DNA of 64,000 bases. Source: an uncultured Paracoccaceae bacterium. Lineage in GTDB: Bacteria > Pseudomonadota > Alphaproteobacteria > Rhodobacterales > Rhodobacteraceae. The notes beneath the pieces are model-generated. The model was not told the origin of the DNA, searched no databases, and was given only the letters and a program-made list of their open reading frames with translations. Below are positions 28,842-37,704 of the stretch, one piece after another. The position numbers and the translations under genes were made by a program. The stretch spans positions 110,038 through 174,037 of the forward strand of contig CAJXSR010000003.1 of NCBI GenBank assembly GCA_913061275.1. Reading direction: 5' to 3'. Each line of letters opens with the position of its first letter. Within the stretch, counting starts at the first letter, position 1.

Positions 28842-30238
28842 CACAATATAGGCCGCCAACGCTTTGTTTCTAATTTCTTTTTTGAAACTTTCTTTTTGGT
28901 TCTCTCTGTGTACCCCAATAAAGCCCCAGAAATTATCCAAGTTATTGGGGTAAGTGTCGCATTTAACAGCAGATCAACTATATTTATGGCCAAAATCAAG
29001 GCTAACGGGCCAATAAAAGGTGAAACATATTCATTTACTTGTTCTGATTTACGCGCCCAAAGTAAGATCAAAGGCAGCCCAAGCAACCCGAACTCTGCAA
29101 TAAACCCGACCCATCCAAACATCCCAAATACAATGATCCACCGCCCATCTGATACACTCAGCATTTCGCCATTATTCGGGTCATGTATTTGGTTTCGCCC
29201 CCAACTGCCCCAGCCAAATAGTGGTTTTTCATTTGCACGTTCAAAAAGTATATCTTCATTATCAAATCGAAACTGCAATGAACCCGCACGTTCATGGCTT
29301 ATCTTTTCTGCCTGTGCCACCATTGTGTCTGTTGGGATCAAATCCACAGATTTCAGTACTGGGTATGCAAGTACTAACAACACCAGCACAAAAGACAGGT
29401 TTATTTGAAACCACCTATTCGTAATCATAATCAAAGGTGCCAAAAATAACGCAAACAACAAAGCACCCGTCGACTTACAGAAGACCAGCACCACCCCCAA
29501 ATATCCCGCCAAGAACAAATATAAAGCGCGGCGCTTTTGATCTAACTCAACCCGCCAAAGTGCAATAGTTGCGGCCACAGCAGTCATAGAGAAAAACGCA
29601 ACCCACAATCCGTGGTTCATAAATACAACTGGCCTATAGCCACCAAACCGTATCGATTGCCCAAAAGAATGCTGATAATAGCCATAAAACCACAAATTTA
29701 ATTGCGGGCTAAGCCGTACCTCTATCAACATCGGTATAGAATATGCCAACCCTGCGATAAACAGTGCGACTAAAAGATCACGATGCGCTTCTGGCGTTCC
29801 CATAAAGCGCTGCGCTAACAAAAACGAAAATAAATAAGACAGCTGATTAATTGAAAGCGCGATAGCATCTGACAAACGCAATCCAGGCAAGTTTTCTGCA
29901 TTGGTAAAGTTTATAGGCTCACCATTATTGAACACAGTAATAACTGGCCCAAGTACAAATAATGCAATTAAGATCCTACTTACCTTAGATTTCGGAAACT
30001 TTAATTCTTTCCACCCGAAAAGCGTCAAACAAATCCCGAAAGCCAATAAATTGGGTATCGAGTCTTTTGTAAAAGGCGGCAACAAGGGAAAGTCAAAACC
30101 AGCAGGGGCAGGTGGTAAAAACAAATATGCCCCTAGTAATGACCATATCAATGCACGTTCCACACGTAACTTGCGAAATAAAATAATCATGACGACAGGC
30201 CAGATTAATAACATAAGATATGCAAAACTATTGGGCAC
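28841..30238 (-). CDS. O-antigen polymerase/ligase-like membrane protein (Wzy type)
   Basis: A 465-residue protein with about 11-12 hydrophobic segments and a large loop around residues 290-370 (HERAGSLQFRFDNEDILFERANEKPLFGWGSWGRN in pieces). That loop pattern, with LFGWG after an Arg-containing stretch, is typical of the Wzy_C/O-antigen ligase superfamily. It would polymerise flipped repeat units in the periplasm. It starts at GTG with GAGGAAG about 10 bases upstream. The C-terminus is very basic (RTKKKVSKKKLETKR). Polymerase rather than ligase is inferred from the Wzx/Wzz context. Confidence 0.78.
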   Translation of the reverse strand: MPNSFAYLMLLIWPVVMIILFRKLRVERALIWSLLGAYLFLPPAPAGFDFPLLPPFTKDSIPNLLAFGICLTLFGWKELKFPKSKVSRILIALFVLGPVITVFNNGEPINFTNAENLPGLRLSDAIALSINQLSYLFSFLLAQRFMGTPEAHRDLLVALFIAGLAYSIPMLIEVRLSPQLNLWFYGYYQHSFGQSIRFGGYRPVVFMNHGLWVAFFSMTAVAATIALWRVELDQKRRALYLFLAGYLGVVLVFCKSTGALLFALFLAPLIMITNRWFQINLSFVLVLLVLAYPVLKSVDLIPTDTMVAQAEKISHERAGSLQFRFDNEDILFERANEKPLFGWGSWGRNQIHDPNNGEMLSVSDGRWIIVFGMFGWVGFIAEFGLLGLPLILLWARKSEQVNEYVSPFIGPLALILAINIVDLLLNATLTPITWIISGALLGYTERTKKKVSKKKLETKRWRPIL

Positions 30239-30351
30239 TGATCTTATTCTTCCTCATCGCTTTTCCATACAGTTGATACATGTTTCAGCCAATTCGGCAG
30301 AACCCGGTCATTCGATAGGGCACGCACGAAAGCACTGCCACCTTTCCACTA

Positions 30352-32082
30352 TCAATACACATCGGCACAGTCAAAGATGGTCACTTCTTGTTCCAGAAAC
30401 AACGGTTTTCGTGGCGCGATAACATGTGCTGTAGTGCATGTCTCAGCAAGCGACGTATAGAACTGTCGATACAGTTTTGATGGTGTTTCATTCATAAGAT
30501 TGTTGAGATCTGAAACAATAAAAATGTCAAACCCCTGCGCAACCCAGTATTCAACTTGCCACTCCTGTGCCTGCAACGGCCACGCATAAGGCTTAACATT
30601 GCCCTTCAAATCGTCTTCGGTGGCATCTTCTAATCCAAACATCGCAACCGGCATCGCGATGTAAAACACCGCCCCTTCTGTATCAGTTAGTATCAAATTT
30701 TCGGGCGCTCTCTCTGGCATCTGAATGTCATATTTCGCCGCCAACCCGTCCACTCGTGTAAATTCAAATGCCTGCGCAGCCTTAGTTTGTTGTATATCCA
30801 ACACCACCCCGGTCACCACTTTTCGATCCGAATATTCCTGCGAAATAATGCGACTTATGTCGTGCGTCACTGGCGCGGACAATGTTTGCCCCCACAACAA
30901 TACCAACGCATAAATCGAAAGAGCAGCCGAAACGCCCAATACGCCCATTGCGGTACTAGACACTACTCTGCGAATATCACCTGCCAGATCGACCAGTGCC
31001 AACGCTCCCAGCAGCTGCATTACCACAAAGAAGTTGATCCACAAATGCACTGGCTGCCGCATGCCAACCGTCGCTGCCAATAGCAACATGCCGACGCAAT
31101 TCACCAGCCACAATGCTATCAACGCACGTTGTTGGGGCAATCGACTGTTCCCCGATATTATGAGCACGGGCAGAAGCAGAAAGGCGATAACCATCACGCC
31201 ATTAATTCCCCACTGCAAATGTATTGCGCGGGCCAACCAAAGACCCAAAGCATCCCAGAGACTGGCATCACTTTGCACAGACATCACGGCCTGGATATTC
31301 TGAAAGGCGATAAAATTCTCAAAGTCCAGCACAATACCGATATTTAGCACTGGCCATGCAATAAAGATCGAAGCGAGTGACACGCCCAACGCCCGCAAAT
31401 ATCCCCTTGCGCCAAGCTGTGGTGCCAACAGAACCACATGTGCGACTAGGAGCGGCACCAGAAAAAACACGAGCGAATGTTTGAAGCTAAGGCCGATTGC
31501 AATCGCCAGCCCAAGCGTCACATCAAGGCGCATGGATGTGGTAACCCGCTCACGCTGTAAAAACACCAGAACGATCAGAATAGTAGCCGTTGCAAGTGGT
31601 ACATCGCCCTTGGCGATATACGAAAAATACACCCCAAGCGGTGTGACACCCACCATCACCGCAATAACAGCAGCTTGTATAATAGGCTGCTTTAGCCCGC
31701 GTGCAATCACAAACACCAGTGGGGCCATCAACGCGCCCATCGCAGCGGTTATCAATCTGGCAGTGACATAAAATATCGTAGGGTCATCAAAATACTGCGC
31801 CCGAAACCCGCCGACATCCTGCCACCATGACAGAACCTTACCCACAACAAAAAGCCCCGAAAACCCCACTGCATTAATGTAATTCACCAATGGTGGGTAG
31901 AAATGCTGTTCTGGGATTAATTGGCCAGCCATGGCCTTGGCCGCGGAATTTATTCGTTCATCGCCATGAAAATACCCATAATCGGTTCCAACAACCCGAA
32001 TAGCCCATGTTCCAAAAAACAACAGCAACAGAACCAGATTTTCACGCCGCACCATACTCGCCACTCCATACCATATTTCCAA
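30352..32082 (-). CDS. ArnT/PMT-like membrane glycosyltransferase (GT39/GT83 type)
   Basis: A 576-residue GT-C-fold enzyme. It has an N-terminal membrane helix, then the acidic motif HGDERIN near residue 39 in the first periplasmic loop, matching the Asp-Glu/Asp-Asp catalytic motif of dolichyl/polyprenyl-phosphate-sugar-dependent transferases. Ten or more further hydrophobic segments and a soluble C-terminal domain (about 410-576) follow. It would transfer a sugar from a polyprenyl phosphate to a periplasmic acceptor. The pairing with the divergent UbiA-HAD and ArnE-like genes supports this. An in-frame ATG at 32055 is an alternative start. Confidence 0.75.
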   Translation of the reverse strand: MEIWYGVASMVRRENLVLLLLFFGTWAIRVVGTDYGYFHGDERINSAAKAMAGQLIPEQHFYPPLVNYINAVGFSGLFVVGKVLSWWQDVGGFRAQYFDDPTIFYVTARLITAAMGALMAPLVFVIARGLKQPIIQAAVIAVMVGVTPLGVYFSYIAKGDVPLATATILIVLVFLQRERVTTSMRLDVTLGLAIAIGLSFKHSLVFFLVPLLVAHVVLLAPQLGARGYLRALGVSLASIFIAWPVLNIGIVLDFENFIAFQNIQAVMSVQSDASLWDALGLWLARAIHLQWGINGVMVIAFLLLPVLIISGNSRLPQQRALIALWLVNCVGMLLLAATVGMRQPVHLWINFFVVMQLLGALALVDLAGDIRRVVSSTAMGVLGVSAALSIYALVLLWGQTLSAPVTHDISRIISQEYSDRKVVTGVVLDIQQTKAAQAFEFTRVDGLAAKYDIQMPERAPENLILTDTEGAVFYIAMPVAMFGLEDATEDDLKGNVKPYAWPLQAQEWQVEYWVAQGFDIFIVSDLNNLMNETPSKLYRQFYTSLAETCTTAHVIAPRKPLFLEQEVTIFDCADVY

Positions 32083-32235
32083 AGTATTTCACTAAATTAG
32101 TTTACATATTAGTGCCACTCATATGTAAACACCGCATTCCTTATCAAACAAACAACAATGGGATCAATTTATTGATGACATCATGCTCTAAACCAGACAA
32201 GGTTGTCCATATAAAATAAATTGAGATATAACATC

Positions 32236-33690
32236 ATGGACGCAGTCCCGACAGATATTCACATTCCGCTTTTTGTGGATCTTGATGGCACATTGATCAG
32301 AACTGACGTCGCACAAGAGTTACTGGTCAAAAGTATTGGCACGCCATCGCAAATCGTCGCAACCGTCACCGCCGCCATGTCAGGCAGGGCTTCTCTCAAG
32401 CATTATTTGGCCAGTGCAAATGCATTTGATGCAACAACATTACCTTATAATCAACAGGTTATGGACTATCTGATCGCAGAAAAAGCCAAAGGTCGCAAAG
32501 TTATTCTGGCCACAGCCGCTGACATCAGGGTGGCCACAAAAATTGCCGACCATCTGGGCCTGTTCGATCAGGTCATTGCCTCTGATCAGCATCGCAATCT
32601 AAAAGGCACAGAAAAACTCGCCGCTATTCGTGCGATCTCAAAAGGTCCATTTGAATATCTAGGGGACGCGCGTGCCGATCTGCCGATTTGGCAAGAGGCC
32701 GCGGTTGTAGGGTTTGTGAATCCAGCAAACGCAACTCGCGCCGCTGTCGATAAGAACTCACATGTGTCGTTGGACATAATGGACAATCCACCGCTCGCCC
32801 GCTCGGTTCTAAAGGCAATGCGCCCGCATCAATGGACTAAAAACTGCCTTATTTTTCTGCCTCTGTTTTTCTCACATGGGTATACCGATAGCGCAAGCGT
32901 ATTAAATGCGGTGATCGCATTCGGCATTTTTTGCCTGTTTGCCTCATCCATCTATATTATCAACGATCTTTTGGATATCGAGGCTGATCGCCAACACGCC
33001 AAGAAACGCCATCGCCCCTTTGCCTCTGGCCGTATGCTGCCCATTCAGGGCGTTATAGCGTCCATCGGTCTGGCAGCGCTTGCCTTCATCGCCAGCCTAT
33101 CGTTGCTCAGCGTTGCGATGTCATTGATTTTCCTACTCTATATTGTAATCACAACACTTTATTCGATGTGGCTAAAACATTACTCTACAATCGACGTGAT
33201 TACCCTGACATGCCTATATACCCTGCGCATTGTGGCAGGTGGCGTTGCTATTTCAGTTACTTTGTCGCCGTGGTTGTTGAACTTTTCTTTGTTCTTCTTT
33301 CTCAGCCTTGCCCTAATGAAACGATACATAGAGTTGGTGCGCATCCAAAAGACAGGGAAGGAAAAATCCCGCGGATATTATATCTCTGATATGCAGGCGG
33401 TTTTGCCAATGGGGATCGCAAATGGCGGCCTCGCAGTGCTTACGCTGACCCTTTACCTCAACAGCGATTATGTGGCACAAACCTACGCGTCTCCTACGTT
33501 ACTATGGCTGATCGCACCGCTAACATTGTTCTGGGTGTATCGGGCATGGATTTGGGCATTACGTGACAAAATAGACGATGATCCCGTGGTGTTTGCCCTG
33601 CGCGATAAGATTAGTCGCCTGACGCTATTTATCACATGTACCTTAGTCATCAGTGCAAAATTCATCTCACTTGAGGCATGGTTTCAATGA
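32236..33690 (+). CDS. HAD phosphatase-UbiA prenyltransferase fusion, DPPR-synthase-like
   Basis: A 484-residue fusion. Residues 1-190 are a HAD-superfamily phosphatase (FVDLDGTLI with the DxDGT nucleophile motif, then LGDARADLPIW). Residues about 195-480 are a UbiA-type membrane prenyltransferase with NDLLDIEADRQHAKKRHRP, very close to the pattern in decaprenyl-phosphate phosphoribosyltransferases (Rv3806c-like). Predicted reaction: polyprenyl phosphate plus PRPP gives polyprenyl-phospho-ribose 5-phosphate, which the HAD part could dephosphorylate. That would make a furanose lipid donor for the adjacent ArnT/PMT-like enzyme. I prefer the ATG at 32236; a TTG at 32221 is also in frame. Confidence 0.8.
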   Translation: MDAVPTDIHIPLFVDLDGTLIRTDVAQELLVKSIGTPSQIVATVTAAMSGRASLKHYLASANAFDATTLPYNQQVMDYLIAEKAKGRKVILATAADIRVATKIADHLGLFDQVIASDQHRNLKGTEKLAAIRAISKGPFEYLGDARADLPIWQEAAVVGFVNPANATRAAVDKNSHVSLDIMDNPPLARSVLKAMRPHQWTKNCLIFLPLFFSHGYTDSASVLNAVIAFGIFCLFASSIYIINDLLDIEADRQHAKKRHRPFASGRMLPIQGVIASIGLAALAFIASLSLLSVAMSLIFLLYIVITTLYSMWLKHYSTIDVITLTCLYTLRIVAGGVAISVTLSPWLLNFSLFFFLSLALMKRYIELVRIQKTGKEKSRGYYISDMQAVLPMGIANGGLAVLTLTLYLNSDYVAQTYASPTLLWLIAPLTLFWVYRAWIWALRDKIDDDPVVFALRDKISRLTLFITCTLVISAKFISLEAWFQ

Positions 33691-34052
33691 CGCTTAATGG
33701 ATTTTTGCTGATCGTAATCAGCGTATCATTCTCGGCCTTTGGCCAAACCGCATTCAAAATCGGTGTCGACAGGATTACCCTGCCCAATGCAGCCTCAATG
33801 GTGGATAAACTGCTAGGGTTCGCAAGCTCGCCTTTTGTGCTACTGGGCTTGTCATTATATGGCATTGGTACTGTATTCTGGTTATTGGCCTTGCGACAAA
33901 TGGATCTGTCGCTCGCATATCCGTTTGTTGCACTCAGTTTTATCATTGTATTCATGATTGGCGTCTTTGGTTTTGGGGAACCAGTGAACCCGACCAAAAT
34001 CACAGGTCTTGCGGTCATCATCCTAGGCATGATCATTCTTTCCCGCGCATGA
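33687..34052 (+). CDS. ArnE/SMR-like small membrane transporter
   Basis: A 121-residue protein with four hydrophobic segments, of the EamA/SMR type. Pieces such as TVFWLLALRQMDLSLAYPF and FGEPVNPTKITGLAVIILG match the ArnE/ArnF flippase subunits that move undecaprenyl-phosphate-aminoarabinose. The start at 33687 overlaps the UbiA-HAD stop (ATGA). With that enzyme and the ArnT-like transferase it completes a make-flip-use set for a polyprenyl-phosphate sugar. A drug-efflux role is possible but less likely here. Confidence 0.75.
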   Translation: MTLNGFLLIVISVSFSAFGQTAFKIGVDRITLPNAASMVDKLLGFASSPFVLLGLSLYGIGTVFWLLALRQMDLSLAYPFVALSFIIVFMIGVFGFGEPVNPTKITGLAVIILGMIILSRA

Positions 34053-34247
34053 TCGGTTTGCTGTAGATATGTCGTTATTCACAGGGTGCTGTTGTATTCA
34101 GCTTCCAACTTGTTGCGACCCCGGCAATGGCAGTGCAAAGGGCATCTAAAACAGACATTCATGATACAGACTTGAAAGAGTATATGCCTTTCATCAACAT
34201 AGTACGAAGATTGAAAAACAGGTTAAAAATACGGTAGACAGGTGTTT

Positions 34248-34967
34248 TTAAAATCCTGTTGGCCATAACAACACGAAAAACGTTTTAAACAAAACCTGTA
34301 GATCGGTAGATAATGACATTTCGCGAAAATACTGCGCATCGAACTGCGCACGTTCCGCAAAGCTGCTTTCATTACGTTTGGTTATTTGCCAAAAACCTGT
34401 GATCCCCGGAAGCATCCGAAAATATTCATGTCCTGGATATAAATCACGTTGCTCCACCATCATTGGGCGCGGCCCGACCAGTGACATTTCCCCCCGAAAT
34501 ACATTCCAAAGCTGCGGTAATTCATCAATCGAAGTTTTACGAATGAAACGCCCAATACGCGTAATTCTAGGATCATTTTTAAGCTTCTGAGTAATGTCCC
34601 ATTCTTTGCGGGCATCTGGATTTTTGCTTAAATAAACTTCCAGTTTAAGCTTGGCGTCAGGCACCATGCTGCGTAATTTCCACATCCGAAAAACACGCCC
34701 ATCTTTACCCAATCGTTGTTGTTGATACAAAACAGAGCGTACACCTGTTAATCTCATGCAAAATGTTACAATCAATATGATACACATTACAGGGATGGCT
34801 AAGGTCGTAACTAAAATCAGATCTAATACACGTTTAAAGCCTGCATAACTACCTGATACAGAGGGTGCAACTAACGGTACCTCTAAATATGTTTGGTTCG
34901 GATCAATAGCCACTTCACACCTACATTTACTGGAAATGTTGTTGATATTGAAAAAGGCACACGTCAT
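34248..34967 (-). CDS. Undecaprenyl-phosphate sugar-1-phosphate transferase (ExoY/WbaP C-terminal type)
   Basis: A 239-residue bacterial sugar transferase, the enzyme that starts a repeat unit by loading a sugar-1-phosphate onto undecaprenyl phosphate. One membrane helix lies at about 45-70 (RVLDLILVTTLAIPVMC). Then come QQRLGKDGRVFRMWKLRSM, RKTSIDELPQLWNV, GEMSLVGPRPMM and PGITGFWQ, all hallmarks of the family. It is the short ExoY-like form without extra N-terminal membrane helices. An 8-base inverted repeat sits just upstream of the start. The start codon itself has no clear Shine-Dalgarno. Confidence 0.88.
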   Translation of the reverse strand: MTCAFFNINNISSKCRCEVAIDPNQTYLEVPLVAPSVSGSYAGFKRVLDLILVTTLAIPVMCIILIVTFCMRLTGVRSVLYQQQRLGKDGRVFRMWKLRSMVPDAKLKLEVYLSKNPDARKEWDITQKLKNDPRITRIGRFIRKTSIDELPQLWNVFRGEMSLVGPRPMMVEQRDLYPGHEYFRMLPGITGFWQITKRNESSFAERAQFDAQYFREMSLSTDLQVLFKTFFVLLWPTGF

Positions 34968-35444
34968 TCGGGCTGTTCAAATTCATTGAACAGAGGCAAT
35001 CTTAAAATCTAGATGATTTATGAATTACGGTTCATATTTGCCGATATTAACGATTAAGTCGGCGCCTATCCCCAGCAGCAATACACTCTAATTTCCCAAC
35101 AACACTCCTCACTCACTTACTACACAACAGCCAAACCCACTTATATTGGCTGCATTAATTACTAATGAACAAAGTTATGCGTAAGATTTCACGCTGCCAA
35201 CTTTTCATCACAAGTTTGAATACATATTGCCATATTTCCATAAACTCTGTTCAAAAAAGAGACTAATTGCATATAATTAATGGGTTTTTACTTAGCTATT
35301 ATATCTAGATAGGAAACAATCACCGCAAATTGTTGGGCATTTTTCGCAATCACATATCGGAAATATAAACTGGCAAATTTTTGACAGCAGATTTCCTTAA
35401 AATTACCATTAACCGAGTCGCATCAGATTCTAGTTAATAAGTTC
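34968..35444. other. AT-rich intergenic region without genes
   Basis: About 477 bases between the sugar transferase and LysR genes. I see no coding pattern and no tRNA. Apart from the inverted repeat at 34973-34993, it holds only AT-rich sequence with short T and A runs. It marks the boundary between the polysaccharide locus and the catabolic region. Confidence 0.6.
34973..34993. promoter_or_regulatory. Perfect 8-5-8 inverted repeat upstream of sugar transferase
   Basis: CTGTTCAA-ATTCA-TTGAACAG, 5 bases before the start codon of the initiating sugar transferase on the minus strand. It could be a repressor operator or an RNA hairpin that covers the ribosome-binding region. No family of regulator can be named from the sequence. 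Confidence 0.5.
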
Positions 35445-36338
35445 TTAATTTTTATAGGAATATGCGGTCATTTCCGTAAATACTTTTTGGTAAAAACTAT
35501 CACCTATTGCCGAAATTGTGCGGGTTTTGTGTTTTATCAATGCCATATCAATATACACATCGGGTTGAAAAGGGCGCACTACATAGCCTCTTTGGTCATC
35601 ATACGCCAATGTAAACGGATCGATCAATGAAACCCCCACACCAGATTTCACAAATTCCAATAAAGATCGAAACAGATGAGATTGGCATTTAATGCGCAAG
35701 CGACTGTTGTTTTTTAAAAATAATTCTTTGGTACGCGAATTAATCATATGGTCTGCGCCCATAGCTATAAAAGGTACATTATCCAAATCCTTTGGGCCAA
35801 TCACATCAAGATCAGCAAGCGGACTATCTATAGGAATGGCAAGTTGACATAAAAACCGCATAGGCAACACCGATAGGTTTTCATCAAGCACAGGAAGTTC
35901 ACTAATACCAATTTCCGCAAGCCCAGAGGCAACCCATTGCTGAATGTTTTTCGAATATCGCGTTTGAAATGAGACATCTACGTCAGGATGCGAATTGATA
36001 AAATCACTTACCAAACCTGTCATAAACCCAAATGAAACGGCGTGTGTGCTAACGACCTGCAAAGTACCAACCCTTTGATTTTGCAAGTTAGCCACCGCCA
36101 ATTTCACCTGTTCTAACCCGCGCACAACCGTATCAACCTCATGGTACAATATCATCGCTTCAGGTGTAGGCACTAAACGCCCATGTATACGCTCAAATAA
36201 TTTTAACTTGGTTTGGTCTTGTAACTGCGCCAGCAAATTACTGATCGCAGGTTGTGATATACCTAAATCTTGTGCAGCTGCGGTAACTGTACCTGCTTCG
36301 ATAACAGCATGAAGCGCTTGTAGGGGTCTATATCGCAT
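35445..36338 (-). CDS. LysR-family transcriptional regulator
   Basis: A 297-residue LysR regulator: winged HTH at 1-60 (GTVTAAAQDLGISQPAISNLLAQLQ), then an effector-binding domain starting with VGTLQVVSTHAVSFGF. It is divergent from the DadA-like oxidoreductase across 83 bases that contain inverted repeats. It therefore most likely regulates the dadA-TRAP genes in response to their substrate. Confidence 0.88.
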   Translation of the reverse strand: MRYRPLQALHAVIEAGTVTAAAQDLGISQPAISNLLAQLQDQTKLKLFERIHGRLVPTPEAMILYHEVDTVVRGLEQVKLAVANLQNQRVGTLQVVSTHAVSFGFMTGLVSDFINSHPDVDVSFQTRYSKNIQQWVASGLAEIGISELPVLDENLSVLPMRFLCQLAIPIDSPLADLDVIGPKDLDNVPFIAMGADHMINSRTKELFLKNNSRLRIKCQSHLFRSLLEFVKSGVGVSLIDPFTLAYDDQRGYVVRPFQPDVYIDMALIKHKTRTISAIGDSFYQKVFTEMTAYSYKN

Positions 36339-36361
36339 ATCATTTTTTCTGATGTTAGTCG

Positions 36362-36377
36362 CAAATAATAGTATTTG
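36362..36377. promoter_or_regulatory. Candidate LysR operator between divergent genes
   Basis: CAAATA-ATAG-TATTTG (36362-36377) lies inside a wider pair of arms, CTGATGT (36349-36355) and ACATCAG (36385-36391). Nested inverted repeats in an 83-base divergent gap between a LysR gene and its likely target are typical of LysR-type binding regions. Direct evidence is the symmetry only. Confidence 0.5.
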
Positions 36378-36421
36378 TAATTATACATCAGTCAAGTTTT
36401 ACTTCCAATAGGGAAGTTAAT

Positions 36422-37669
36422 TTGGAATCGTCTGTGCAGCAGGAAATTTTAATAATCGGGGCAGGTATTGTTGGTGTATCAACAGCTATATGGCTTCAAC
36501 GCGAAGGCCATAAAGTTACGTTGGTAGACAAAGAAGGCCCAGCGGCAGGGGCATCTTTTGGAAATGCAGGTGTTTTGGCATCGGGTTCTTTAGTGCCAGT
36601 TACCGTTCCGGGATTATTTCGCAAAGCCCCAAAAATGCTGTTTAGCCCAAACCAGCCATTATTTTTGCGATGGTCATACTTGCCAAAATTATTACCCTTT
36701 CTTTGGCGCTATATGCGCAATGCCAACACCAAATCAGTTGAACATATATCAAACGGTTTAACACAGCTTCTTCACGATGCCCCAGATCAACATCTGGCAC
36801 TTGCCAAAGATACTGATGCGCAAAAATACATAGATATTGTTGACTATCTATTCGGATATGCCAATGAAACTGCCTTTAAGGCAGACCATTATGGCTGGGA
36901 TATTCGCAAGCGTAGGGGTGTTGATTTTTTGCCCATGAATGCTGATGACATGGCCAGCTACGACCCCGCTTTAAAGGGTCGATTTGGGTATGGTGTGCAG
37001 TGCAAAAACCACGGCAGAATTACAGACCCAGGTGCTTATGTAACCGCTTTAGCAAAGCACTTTTGCGATAACGGTGGCACGCTTATGCAAAGCGACGTGC
37101 AGGGGTTTAAGCTGGAAAACGGGCAATGCACCCAAGTTATAACAACAACCGGGCTGCTAACCGCTGATAAATATATCGTCACAACAGGTGCGTGGAGCAG
37201 CCAGTGGGAAAAGGTTCTGGGCATCACAGTTCCTATGGAGTCAGAACGCGGGTATCATATAGAATTCATAAACCCGTCAATAACACTACACTCACCCTTA
37301 ATGGTTGCCGGGGGTAAATTTGTTGTACACTCAATGGATGGCCGCTTACGGTGTGCAGGTGTCATAGAATTCGGCGGGTTGAATGCCCCCGCATCTACAG
37401 CACCGATTAAATTGCTAAAACAACAAATGTCTGATCTATTTCCAGAAATGACTTATGATCGAATAGATGAATGGATGGGCCACCGCCCTGCTACCGTAGA
37501 CTCGCTTCCCATAGTGGGGGTAAGTCCAAATGCTAACAATGTGTTCCTTGGATATGGGCACCAACATATTGGCCTATCTGCTGGGCCTAAAACTGGCCGC
37601 TGGCTTGCAAAACTTGTAAGTGGTGCGCCTTTAAATACTGATCTGTCTGCATATGCGGCAGACAGATAA
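36422..37669 (+). CDS. FAD-dependent D-amino acid dehydrogenase-like oxidoreductase (DadA type)
   Basis: A 415-residue DAO-superfamily flavoprotein: LIIGAGIVGVSTAIWLQREGHKVTLVDKEG region for FAD at residues 9-38, GASFGNAGV, and near the C-terminus WMGHRPATVDSLPIVG followed by VFLGYGHQHIGLS, as in DadA. It would oxidise a D-amino acid or N-substituted amino acid to the 2-oxo acid. The start is a TTG with AGGGAAG upstream; a GTG at 36434 is also possible. It is followed 35 bases later by the TRAP genes, so they likely form one operon under the divergent LysR regulator. Confidence 0.82.
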   Translation: MESSVQQEILIIGAGIVGVSTAIWLQREGHKVTLVDKEGPAAGASFGNAGVLASGSLVPVTVPGLFRKAPKMLFSPNQPLFLRWSYLPKLLPFLWRYMRNANTKSVEHISNGLTQLLHDAPDQHLALAKDTDAQKYIDIVDYLFGYANETAFKADHYGWDIRKRRGVDFLPMNADDMASYDPALKGRFGYGVQCKNHGRITDPGAYVTALAKHFCDNGGTLMQSDVQGFKLENGQCTQVITTTGLLTADKYIVTTGAWSSQWEKVLGITVPMESERGYHIEFINPSITLHSPLMVAGGKFVVHSMDGRLRCAGVIEFGGLNAPASTAPIKLLKQQMSDLFPEMTYDRIDEWMGHRPATVDSLPIVGVSPNANNVFLGYGHQHIGLSAGPKTGRWLAKLVSGAPLNTDLSAYAADR

Positions 37670-37704
37670 ATATAATAAACTAAACTCAACATGGAGAAAC
37701 CAAA

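Noticed and set aside
34053..34247. Short open stretch that might be a gene remnant between the ArnE-like and sugar transferase genes
   Set aside because: About 45 codons can be read, but no start with a ribosome site and no recognisable similarity to a transposase or other family.
35433..35448. TTAA-N7-TTAAC match to a CtrA box (minus strand)
   Set aside because: It overlaps the stop codon of the LysR gene in very AT-rich DNA and has no gene start near it in the right place; chance is likely.
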